Source: Luscinia megarhynchos (taxonomy: Eukaryota > Chordata > Aves > Passeriformes > Turdidae). From it: a stretch of 64,000 nt of DNA. The notes beneath the pieces were generated by a model. That model was not told where the DNA came from, searched no databases, and saw only the letters and a list, made by a program, of their open reading frames with translations. The stretch's first letter is position 1. Every line of letters starts with the position of its first letter. This document shows positions 1 through 9,539 of this stretch, one piece after another. The stretch covers positions 1,667,786 through 1,731,785 of the forward strand of contig CM067572.1 in the NCBI GenBank assembly GCA_034336665.1. The letters run 5' to 3'. Both the position numbers and the translations under genes were made by a program.

Positions 1-613
1 ATCATGGAAATGGAATCCCAGCAGAAATTCCTTCCTTTGGGCAGTTCAGTGTGAGCAGGAGCCATCTGGGGTGGAAGATGATTACAAAGAGTTACAAAGC
101 CAGAATTCCCAGTGTTAGCAGAGGTTAGAATGCTTCCAAGGGCAGCAGGATAAAAGGGTTGTCACTGGCAGGGCTGCCCAGGCAGGTTTGGAGTCCCCAT
201 CCCTGGAGGTGGCACTCAGGGCTCTGGGCTGGGGACAAGGTGATGCCCAGGCACAGGCTGCTCTCTGTGTCCTGGAGGGCTTTTCCAGCCTCAGGGATTC
301 TGGAATTCTGTGTTTGTTCCCAGCCCAGCCCATTCTTGAATTCAGTGTCTCAGTGTTCCCTTTGATAGCTCAGACACCGTTTTGGCAGAGCAGGTTACAA
401 TTTGCTTTTCCTTCTGAATTCCATTTAGGTTTTAATCTGGAGCTGCTCCAGTTGTTTCTCAGTGGCAGAGCTGGTGTTCCCAGCACTCAGACTCCCCAGG
501 CTGAAGTTTTCACTGCACTTTCTCCTGTGTTTTAAAGCTGTTGAGCACAGGGATGAGCCCTGGCTTGGTCCTGTCGTGGTGACACCAGTAAATAATCCTC
601 TCACTCTGTGTAG

Positions 614-3600
614 ATCAGCAAAATGGAATCCCAGCTGCAGAGGGATTCCCAGAGAGCTGTGCAGCGTGAGGAGGAGAAATCCCAGCTGGAGGAAGCCATC
701 ATGAAACTGCAGCGGGACATCCAGGAAATGAGGAACACCTCAGAGAAATACACAGCCAGCATCCAGGTGAGAATCCCTGAGCACTTCCAGCCCCACACAG
801 GCCTGGCTGGTGGCCAGGAGTTTTCAAGGACAAGATTCCAGCCCAGTTTTGTGTTCTCTGCAGGGTTATTCTGAACAAGAAATTAATCTCAAAAACCAAA
901 TCAAGGAGCTCGAAGCCAACGTCACTGCTGCTACTCCAGACAAAACCAAGCAGGAGGAGTTGGAAAAAGTCCTTGATGGTTATAAAAAAGGTACAGTTTG
1001 TGGAGAGGGGTTAGAGATAAAAGTTGTACTAATCTCTTTTAGTAAAAGAAGGATTTGGATTTGGGTTTTGTTTTGTGCTTCAGTTCCCTGTCTTGGTTTG
1101 GCACCTCGTTTTTCTAAGGTGTCTCTGGAGATCAGAGAGTAAAACCCCTTTCCTTTGTAACTGCTCAAGTTCGTGTTTCAGTCAAGCTAAAGTAAATGGG
1201 AATTTCAGTATTTCGTTTCTTTGCTTAGGTTTTTGTGGCTGTATCACCCATTCATAGGGAAACTTAGATTAATTAGGGGCAAGAATTGTTAATGAGGAGG
1301 TAATGATATAAAAATCAAGTGAAGGTTTTTGCCAGGCTCTAAGCAGGCTCTGCCATGAGTCTATAAAAGAAATCCCTGTATTCTTTGTGGGAACACATCC
1401 CTTTTGTGCAGTGATGCTGTTCAGCAGGGGCAGGAACCACACAGTTACACCAGCTCCTGGGAAATGTAAAATGCAACTTTGGAGCATCTTCCCATTAATT
1501 ACTGCAAAGAACAACCTTGGAGTAACTTCTAATGCACCACCTCATGTATTTAAGTATTCTGTGTACATTAACTGATACTGAGTGGTTTTTATGGCAGGAG
1601 AGTTTTGGTGGAGCAGTGACAGAAAGAAGCTGGGTGGATTTTGGATGTTTGTCCCAGTTAAACTCATCATTTATCACAGCACAGGCTCTCAGTGCCCTTC
1701 CCTTCACAGATTACGAGCGTGGGGCAAAGAAGGCTGCAAAGATGGAGGAGGAGGTGAAACGCCTGCACCAGCTCATCATGGACACCAACAACCAGAAACT
1801 GAAGGCTCAGCAGGACAAAATTGATAAAATTGACAAGGAAATGGATGAATGCTCCTCAGCCATCACCAAGGCCCAGGTGGCAGCCAAGACTGCAGAGAGG
1901 TACTGCACTCACTCAGTGCCTGTGCTAAGTGGGGCTCAGGGAGGGAAAGGGAAGGCAGAGTTTGTAGTTTCTAATAGTTTAAAAGTCACATTTAATCAGC
2001 ATCTCTCTAGTGTTTGCCTGAATAATTTCTCTAATGTTGCTTAAACTGCAGTACTCAGGATAAAGTCCAAAATAGCACTCAGTTGGATGTGCTGGAGCTG
2101 TTCATGTCTGAAGGGACTGATTTGATTAGGAGATCTGTCAGGAAATAAAATGGATCTATTTTTAATGGGAGCTCACCAATCCATAGAGATTCCCAAACTC
2201 TGAAAAAGAAGAAATGAAATCAGTGAGGTCTGGCTGCTGAGGAAGACAACTTTGTTTTCCTTGGATCCCTTGTGGAGTGGGGGAGTTGGTGCCTAAAGCA
2301 GCACTTGCTCCTTGTTGCCAGTGAGATTGTGCTCCTGGATGTTTGCTGTGCTGTTTGCCCCATGTGAGGTGCACAGAGATCCCTGTCCCTGGGCAGGAAC
2401 CTGAAGAAATCCGAGGAGGCTCTGCAGCGCACGGAGAAGGAGATGGAAGAAAATGAGAAGGAGATGAAAAACTTGACAGCAGAGCTGACAACACTGGAGG
2501 ACAAAGCCAGTGAGGTGATGAACGAGTGCAAGCAGGCTGAGGTGAGTGCTGGGGGCTCTCTGGGCTCCAGGGAAATCAGGGAGAGGGAGTTCAATCCTCC
2601 CTGTGTCTCCCCTGACACTCCATTCTCTCTGCAGGGCAACCAGGCTGTGGCAAATGGTGAATTTTTATTTTTTATACTCACCTGGAAATTTATCCTGACC
2701 CAGTTTAGGAAAAAACTTACACCAGGTCTCCCCAAAGAAATTGCTGGGTTTAAAAGTTGCTTAAACATAAATGTGGGATTTTAGTTTCTCATCTAGATTT
2801 CCTTAGAGAGAGGGAAAACCAGGATGGCTGAAATGCTTTCAAATAAACCTAAAATTTGATGTCTTTCTTTAGTTAGCTAAAAATTAGTGCAGGACCAGAT
2901 CTGGAATGAAAATACAAACTGTAGCATTTTCTCAGTCATTCCAGAATTCAGGGATCAGTTATAAATCCAAGAATATTTATTTGCTTCCATCAATAGCCAT
3001 GAGTAAATTAAGTGAAAGGAGACTTTTCACCCAGAAAAAGGGAGAACATTTTTGTAGGTTATTGATTAATGCCCGTTTTGGGGGCAATTGCCATCTTTCT
3101 ATTCAGGAAGCTTTGCCAGCAGTGCAGGAGGAGCAGAAGAATTTACTCCAGGAGATGAAAACTATTCAGGATGCTGAACATGCCCTTCAGAGTGAAGCTC
3201 TGAGCATCAAGCTGAAAATGGAACAAATCGACAGCCACATCTCCACCCACCAGGGAAAGATTAAATACTGGCAAAAGGAGGTGGGAAATGGTTTTGTTCC
3301 TAAAACTTAAATCAGGGAATTGTGGAATGGTTTGGGTTGGGAGGGACCTTAGAGCTCATGCACATCCACCCTCAGGGACACCTTCCACTGTCCCAGGCTG
3401 CCCCAAGCCCCGACCTTGGGCACTTGCAGGGATCCAGGGGCAGCCACAGCTTCTCTGTGGATCTCACAGGATGAGCTCATCAACATCCCCTTAGAAAACA
3501 GGATTTGGGACAAAATTCCTCTTCAGGTCACAGCTTATTGCTGTATGTGCAGGAACAGGATAGTAGGATAAAGAGATACTTATTCGTTTTTTCACATCCT

Positions 3601-5925
3601 ATTTTAAAAGGACTTGTGGGAAGAATCTTGGGATGTTTGGAGATCAGACGCTTCCCTGTGCTAACCCAGAAAAAGCTGATTTCAGCCCCGGCTGCAGGTG
3701 TTAGTTAAAGCTTTCCCCACCCCGTGTTTGCACTGCAGATCTCCAAGCTGTCCCTGCACGCCATCGAGGGCGAGGCCCCCGAGGAGCTGCGGCTGCTGAG
3801 CGAGGCGGAGCTGGAGGCGCTGCAGGAGCCCGACGCGCTCAGCAAGAAGATCGCGCTGCTGGAGGCGGAGCGCCACCAGCTCCGCCCCAACCTGGCCGCC
3901 ATCGCCGAGTACAGGAAGAAGGTAAAGCTGCAGTCCCGGCGGGAAGGGCCCGGCCAGCCCCGGGCACTGCAGGGAAACGGGCCTGCTCCTCCTCCTTCCT
4001 TTTGGAAGGCGGGGGTTTGCCTGTTCCTCTTGTAACTGGCCAAGGTGAAAGTGGTTTCTAGGAGTTCTGTGTTTCCCACACCATCAGTGTCAGGTGACAA
4101 GGACTTCCTGGGTGATCTTGAAGGCTTTTCCTACCTAAATAATTCCATGATTCTCCTGGGAATGTTTATTAATAGGATCAAGACAGACACACAATACCTG
4201 GATTTTCCCTCTTCACATCAATAATACTGAACCATTCAACAGATGAAATGTTTTTTTTTATTTGGACACAGGTTTTTTGTTATCCCCCAGCAGCAGAGAT
4301 GGGAAAAGAGAGACAATTTGGGGGTTTTGTTTCAGGGCAAAAAGAATGTCTGAATGGTGGGAAAGGTGGTTTAAACTCTAAAGTGAGGAGGCAGCTGCTC
4401 TAAGTGCCCTGGGTTTGTTGTTTTCCCTGCAGGAAGAGCTGTACCTGCAGCACGTGGGAGAACTGGACAACATCACCAGTGAGAGGGACAAATTCAGAGA
4501 GGCCTTTGAAGGGCTCAGGAAACAGAGGCTGAATGAATTCATGGCAGGATTTAATGCCATCACCAACAAGCTGAAGGAGAACTACCAGATGCTCACGCTG
4601 GGAGGGGATGCTGAGCTGGAGCTTGTGGACAGTCTGGATCCCTTCTCAGAGGGAATCATGTTCAGGTTTTCAAAATACTTCATATTCTATTAATTTTTAA
4701 TCATCATAGTCCTTTTCTCAACCTGTTTTTAAAGTAAATGTTCACTGACCATCAGTGAACCAAGACAGGCTCAATGAATAGTGACAGCAACCACAACTTT
4801 TTAGCTCTCAGAGTCATTTCTTTCTCCTAAAATCAGGTACTGAAGCAGCTGGAAAGCTCTGAACTCACTTCCCAGCACTTGTTAATTGCCAGGTCACTTC
4901 ATTCTGCCTCGGGGGTGATGGCATGTTCTGTCAGACATGCTCCCAGGATAAATCCATTACTCAGTGGCAGTCCAGCTGGGGAAGGCAGAGGTGCTGCAGT
5001 TCCTGCTGGCCAGGCTGAGCTCAGAACCCCTCACAGCCCCAACTCTTGCTCTGTTCCAGTGTCCGGCCTCCCAAGAAAAGCTGGAAGAAAATCTTCAACC
5101 TGTCAGGAGGGGAGAAGACCCTGAGCTCCCTGGCCCTGGTGTTTGCCCTGCACCACTACAAACCCACCCCCCTGTACTTCATGGACGAGATCGACGCCGC
5201 CCTCGACTTCAAGAACGTCTCCATCGTGGCATTTTACATCTACGTGAGTCCTCAGACACTCCCTCCTCCTCCAGGAGGGACACTGGCCACACAGTCAGAG
5301 GCACATTTAAGGTGTGGGATGCTGGAACACACAGAGACTCCCAAAAGCACCAGCTCTTGTCAGAATACACAACTTAGCTGTCACTGATGGCTCCATGGAT
5401 CCTTGGATTTATACTCCATCTCTTTGATCTATATCTTAATTAGTATTAATTAATTTTTTTCATGCTTTTAAAATTTCTGCCCTCATCACCATATTTAATG
5501 AAAGCAAACCCCTTAGACAGCTCAGGTCAGGTAATTAAACACTGAATAGTCAGAGTTATTATTAACTGCAGTTTTGGGAACAGGTGGCAAAGATGAGGAG
5601 CAGCTATTTCAGATTAGGGAAACCCTTGGGGGTTCCCTGCCTGCAGCTGCAGTTTTAAACGTGGCTTTGTGTGCCACACCAGGACAGAGGGGCTTTTGGG
5701 AATGCTGGGCACTAACACAAATCATTTCTGTTTCAGGAACAAACCAAGAACGCCCAGTTCATCATCATCTCCCTGAGGAACAACATGTTTGAGATTGCAG
5801 ACAGATTAATTGGCATCTATAAAACCCAGAACACCACCAAAAGTGTGGCCACCAACCCCAAAATCCTGGCTGTGAAGGGACTGGAGGAACTTGGCATCCC
5901 TGAGTGCAGTGTAGCCCAAAAATAG
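614..5925 (+). CDS. SMC4: SMC4, condensin subunit, C-terminal part (nine coding exons, 5' part outside window)
   Basis: SMC4 pairs with SMC2 as the ATPase core of condensin I and II, which compacts mitotic chromosomes. Coding exons read from the sequence, each bounded by AG/GT with continuous phase: 614-766, 864-990, 1710-1899, 2397-2541, 3107-3280, 3739-3921, 4433-4665, 5060-5243, 5737-5925 (stop TAG). Together they give 525 residues: the rest of the second coiled-coil arm (rich in E, K, Q and L; 'KLKAQQDKIDKIDKEMDEC'), then the C-terminal ABC head. The head shows the signature LSGGEKTLSSLALVF and Walker B LYFMDEIDAALD in exon 5060-5243, and the D-loop onward in the last exon. The spliced protein aligns without gaps to remembered vertebrate SMC4. 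The C-terminus runs past the short mammalian end (it finishes ELGIPECSVAQK). Nothing coding was found in 1-613, which is intron. TRIM59 follows tail to tail. Confidence 0.97.
3316..3490 (-). mobile_element. CR1 LINE fragment in SMC4 intron
   Basis: The plus strand reads GGTTTGGGTTGGGAGGGACC, then CATCCACCC and a TCCCAGGCTGCCCCAAGCCC-type stretch. This is the reverse complement of the 3' end of avian CR1. It lies between SMC4 exons 3107-3280 and 3739-3921. It is truncated and has no ORF. Confidence 0.8.
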
Positions 5926-5999
5926 GGAGGAGGCAACTTCCAGCCCCATGGCTGCTGTTTCTTTTTGTCTGATTTCATTTTGTATTTTTGTAAATTTTC

Positions 6000-6005
6000 A
6001 ATAAA
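6000..6005 (+). terminator. SMC4: SMC4 polyadenylation signal AATAAA
   Basis: A canonical AATAAA lies 75 bases after the SMC4 stop, in a T-rich context. A second AATAAA at 6104-6109 could be an alternative site. Assignment to SMC4 is by position and strand. Confidence 0.75.
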
Positions 6006-6175
6006 GTCTGTAAAAAAGTTATATTAATATAAACCCAGCCTCAAAAAATTCCACTTTTTGAATGTCATGTAAAGATTGAGGAAAGGGAGATGTAAATTGA
6101 TGAAAATAAAGAGTGCATCAGGTTTGCCAGGGGCAGCACCAGAGACACAGACACCAATTGAAGGAATCAGTGTCA

Positions 6176-6181
6176 TTTACT
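6176..6181 (-). terminator. TRIM59: Possible TRIM59 polyadenylation signal (AGTAAA on the minus strand)
   Basis: No AATAAA is visible on the minus strand between the TRIM59 stop and the SMC4 3' end. The variant AGTAAA at this spot is the best candidate. It would put the SMC4 and TRIM59 ends about 150 bases apart. Confidence 0.3.
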
Positions 6182-6458
6182 AAAATGCAAAACTGCCAAG
6201 AGTTACAGGAGAAGTTCAGCAATGCACCTGATCCTTGACAAAGCATTCCAGGAGGATGTTAAAGGCTGAATTCCACAGCTGTGGATCGAGGCAAATCTCT
6301 GCTCTCTTCACCTTAAGTGGATCAGAACTTTAGTTCAGAGGAAATCCATGCAATACAGAAAAGGAAGGATATAGAAACAGAACAAGTGTAGAGTCTTAAC
6401 AGTGCAGCTTTGAAGTAGAAAATTAAAATAATGCTGGATTGGTGCACTGGTTTCCAAT

Positions 6459-7664
6459 CTAATCAAAGTCACCAGGAAAAATTCTCCTGCACAGCTGCAG
6501 GGGCAGGGCAGAGGTGTAGCACAGCTCATACACTTTGTCCTGCAGGGAGGTGCAGCATTCCTGGTAAATGTGCAGCAGGAATCTCCAGAGATGCACCAGA
6601 GGAGCTGGGACGGCTGCAGATGAGATTTCCTCGTGCCACACCGCCACCACTGAGGCCAGGACCAGCAGGAGAATGCTGGGCTCGGTGAGAGCAGCCCAGA
6701 GTGCAGCTGCTGCTGTTGGCCCTGCAGGCCCTTGGCGAGCCAGCTGCAGCTTTGGAGTGTGGATCTGGTGCAGCTGCCCGATCTCAGCTCTGGAAATGTC
6801 CCGCAGCACCTTCTCCATGCTCGGGTCAATCTCCAGGGGCTCGGGCTCCGGGAGCTGCTTCTCTCTGACAGCCTGGAGCCGCTGCTGCAGCCCCTGCAGC
6901 TTCTCCAGGAAGAGCAGGGGCGACTCCTCCTTCTCCAGAGCTGAGTGCAGCTCCTTTAACTCCTTCTCCTCTAACTTCAGCCTCTCCACCTCCTCGATGA
7001 GGGGATCGTATTTCTCTGAAACGCACCTCTCGACATCATCCAGCGCGCTCAGCAGAGCTGCTTTCTTCTGCTCCAAGGCATCAGCAAGCTCCTTAAAACG
7101 CTGCAGCACGGCCTCCCTGTGGCTCTGCAGGGCGCCCCGGCAGCGGGCCTTGTGCTGCTGCAGCCTCTCGGAGCAGGAGAGCACCTGGAACCAGCGGGAA
7201 GGATCCGCCAGCTGCTCGCGGAGCTGCCCCGCGGCCGCCCGGGCCCGGCCGTGGGCGCTGCGCGGGTCATCGATGGGGTGCCCGCGGTGGCGGCCGACGG
7301 TGACGCAGCGGCCGCACACGAGCCGCCGCTCCTGCAGGCAGTAAATGTTGAGCGGCTGCCGCGGGTGCGCGCCGCACGTCCCCCACTGCTCCTGCTCCTG
7401 CTGCTGCTCCCCGGGCCGCTCCTCCTGCCGCAGCTTCTCGATGACGGCTTGGAGCGCCAGGTTGAGCGGCAGCGCCTCGGGCCCGGGCGCGGGGCGCGGC
7501 AGGTGGGGCAGCGCAGGCTGAGCGCGGCCGGGGCGCCGAGCGGGGGCTGCAGGAGCTGCCGCAGGCACGGGAGCGCAGAAGGAGTGAGAGCACGGCAGCA
7601 GCCGCGGCTCGCGGAACGTGTCACAGCAGATGGCACAGGTCAGCTCCTCCTCCAGCCGCTCCAT
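6459..7664 (-). CDS. TRIM59: TRIM59, RING/B-box E3 ubiquitin ligase with C-terminal membrane anchor; RING region shifted out of frame
   Basis: The open frame is 401 codons; the human protein is 403. Order: RING start with C10, C13, C25, H27 and C30; B-box 2 (CGAH..YC..CGRC..H..H) near residues 97-132, followed by HPIDD; coiled coil (about 160-270, e.g. EAVLQRFKELADALEQKKAA); hydrophobic segment about 330-343 (ILLLVLASVVAVW) matching the TRIM59 transmembrane anchor. The family acts as an ER- or membrane-bound E3 ligase that dampens innate signalling. The coding region is one exon, as in mammals; a CTAG at 7668-7671 on the reverse strand could be the acceptor 3 bases before the ATG. Oddity: between residues 31 and about 62 this frame reads Ala/Pro-rich sequence, while the +1 frame carries the missing RING half (PCLRQLL..., LRCPTCR). 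An extra base near 7569-7571 and a lost base near 7476-7500 would explain it. Either the assembly is wrong or this RING is degraded. Confidence 0.9.
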   Translation of the reverse strand: MERLEEELTCAICCDTFREPRLLPCSHSFCAPVPAAAPAAPARRPGRAQPALPHLPRPAPGPEALPLNLALQAVIEKLRQEERPGEQQQEQEQWGTCGAHPRQPLNIYCLQERRLVCGRCVTVGRHRGHPIDDPRSAHGRARAAAGQLREQLADPSRWFQVLSCSERLQQHKARCRGALQSHREAVLQRFKELADALEQKKAALLSALDDVERCVSEKYDPLIEEVERLKLEEKELKELHSALEKEESPLLFLEKLQGLQQRLQAVREKQLPEPEPLEIDPSMEKVLRDISRAEIGQLHQIHTPKLQLARQGPAGPTAAAALWAALTEPSILLLVLASVVAVWHEEISSAAVPAPLVHLWRFLLHIYQECCTSLQDKVYELCYTSALPLQLCRRIFPGDFD

Positions 7665-7847
7665 CGCCTAGGGGGCACGGACACACACGGACAGACACAC
7701 AGACACAACGGGGATTAATCTCTGCTCACACCCTCCAGCGACCCACGAGCCTCAACAGCCGGGGATTCCCTGCCTCCACACCTGGGGGGCGGAAATAAAC
7801 AATGGAAGTGAGCAAAGGAGCTCGGCCAATTCCAGGCTACACTCAGA

Positions 7848-8250
7848 GCATTCACAGAATCACAGAATTCACGGAATCACGGAATTTTGGGTTGGAAACG
7901 ACCTTCAAGATCATCGAGTCCAACCCAGCCCTAACACCTCAACTAACCCATAGCACCCAGTGCCCATCCAGGCTTTTTAAAACACATCCGGGGTGGTGAC
8001 TCCACCACCTCCCTGTGCAGAGCATCCCAGTGCTTTATCACCCTTTCCATGAAAAACTTTTTCCTAATATCCAACCTGTATCTCCCCTGGCACAGCTTGA
8101 GGCTGTGCCCTCTGGTTCTGTCAGTGCTGCCTGGAGAGAGACCAACCCCAAATGACCTCAGGCACCTTTCAGGTTCACCCAACCACATCCACATCATCCA
8201 CCTCCAACCCCTAAAAATCCAGGAAAAGCAGCAATCTGCCATGAGACACT
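7848..8250 (-). mobile_element. CR1 LINE fragment, 3' end
   Basis: The plus strand starts with the repeated ACAGAATCACAGAATTCACGG tail, then TTGGGTTGGAAACGACCTTC and ATCGAGTCCAACCC. It continues through the GGTGACTCCACCACCTCCC and CTTTTTCCTAATATCCAACC blocks typical of avian CR1 read from the 3' end. It lies just upstream of the TRIM59 coding exon. Confidence 0.92.
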
Positions 8251-8854
8251 GGTTACAGTGAGGAACAGCACAGTGCTAAAAGCCAGAACCAGAATTTCTA
8301 AATTACCTCAGAGCTATGGAAATTTTCTCCCATCAGGAGTAACATTTTCAATGTGAACAGAAGTACAGAATTTTGTTCTCTCCCCCACTAGTTTCCAATG
8401 TTACTTTTGTAATATAAAATAGTCATAAGTGCATTGAACAGTCACATTTAAAAGCTCTCAAGGCTCTGGCACAGAAAATCCAACTCAGCAGCCCTCACAG
8501 ACAACACCACACCTGGAATTACCCCTGGGTTACTTGAATACGAAACTGAAAATTAACTTTCACTATCCCTCCTCCTCTGTCTTTCGATTTCATTACCAAG
8601 ACTAACTCTCCGTCCCTGATAACTCCGCCAAAGCTTCTGGCCACGAGCATCCCCAGCTGTTTACCGCTCAGTCCGGGCAGCGCAGCCAGAGCGAGGAGCA
8701 CACCTGGACACACCTGGACACACCTGGGGCTGTCCCTGCAGCTCCGACACCGGGAAAAGGGATCCGCGCCCGAACCTGCCGAGTCACAGCGACGGCAACG
8801 AGCTGAAACACGAGAAAACACCCCGAGCCCCGCGGTGCCCCTGGGTCCTGCGGA

Positions 8855-9300
8855 GGAGCTCCGAGCCGCTGCCGGGGAGCTGCGCCGGGCGATGGAGCCG
8901 CTCCCGGGGAGCTCCGCCGGGCGATGGAGCCGCTCCCGGGAGCTCCGCCGGGGATGGAGCCGCTCCCGGGGAGCTCCGCCGGGCGATGGAGCCGCTCCCG
9001 GGGATCTCCGCCGGGGGATGGAGCCGCTCCCGGGGAGCTCCGCCGGGCGATGGAGCCGCTCCCGGGATTCTCCGCCGGGCGATGGAGCCGCTCCCGGGGA
9101 GCTCCGCTCGGGGATGGAGCCGCTCCCGGGGAGCTCCGCTCGGGGATGGAGCCGCTCCCGGGATCTCCGCCGGGGGATGGAGCCGCTCCCGGGATCTCCG
9201 CCGGGGGATGGAGCCGCTCCCGGGATCTCCGCCGGGGGATGGAGCCGCTCCCGGGATCTCCGCCGGGGGATGGAGCCGCTCCGAGCCGCTCCCGGTAGCG
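8855..9300. repeat. GC-rich 31-32 bp minisatellite, about 13 copies
   Basis: Repeats of a 31 or 32 base unit containing GATGGAGCCGCTCCCGGG followed by GATCTCCGCCGGG or GAGCTCCGCCGGG. Right-hand copies are nearly identical; left-hand copies alternate between two variants. The lack of stops leaves long open frames on both strands; these are repeat artefacts, not genes. It sits in the upstream region of TRIM59. Confidence 0.93.
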
Positions 9301-9440
9301 GCCGCGGCTCCCGAACGCCAATGGCGGGAGCGGGGCAGGAACGGGCGGAGCTGAGGGAGGGGAGGAAGGCAGGGCCGAGCCGAGGGCCGGGCCCCGCAGG
9401 CAGCGGGAGGAGCTCGGAGCGCAGAGCCCTCCCCTCGAGG
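9290..9440 (-). promoter_or_regulatory. TRIM59: Likely TRIM59 CpG-rich promoter / first non-coding exon region
   Basis: Very CpG-rich non-repetitive DNA with a NotI-type GCGGCCGC (about 9298) and a CCAAT box at 9318-9322 inside CGCCAATGGCGG. Position about 1.7 kb upstream of the TRIM59 coding exon fits a promoter with a non-coding first exon. This is inference; no transcript evidence is visible. Confidence 0.4.
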
Positions 9441-9536
9441 CACGGGATGGACGGATGGACGGAGGGATGGATGGATGGATGGATGGATGGATGGATGGAT
9501 GATGGATGGATGATGGATGGATGGATGGATGGATGA
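9436..9536. repeat. (GGAT)n microsatellite
   Basis: About 100 bases of GGAT repeats with GGAC and GATGAT interruptions, directly abutting the CpG-rich block. Confidence 0.95.
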
Positions 9537-9539
9537 GCA

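Noticed and set aside
1..613. Search for the miR-15b/16 hairpins known in an SMC4 intron
   Set aside because: In vertebrates they lie in a 5' SMC4 intron, which is left of this window; no matching hairpin was recognised here.
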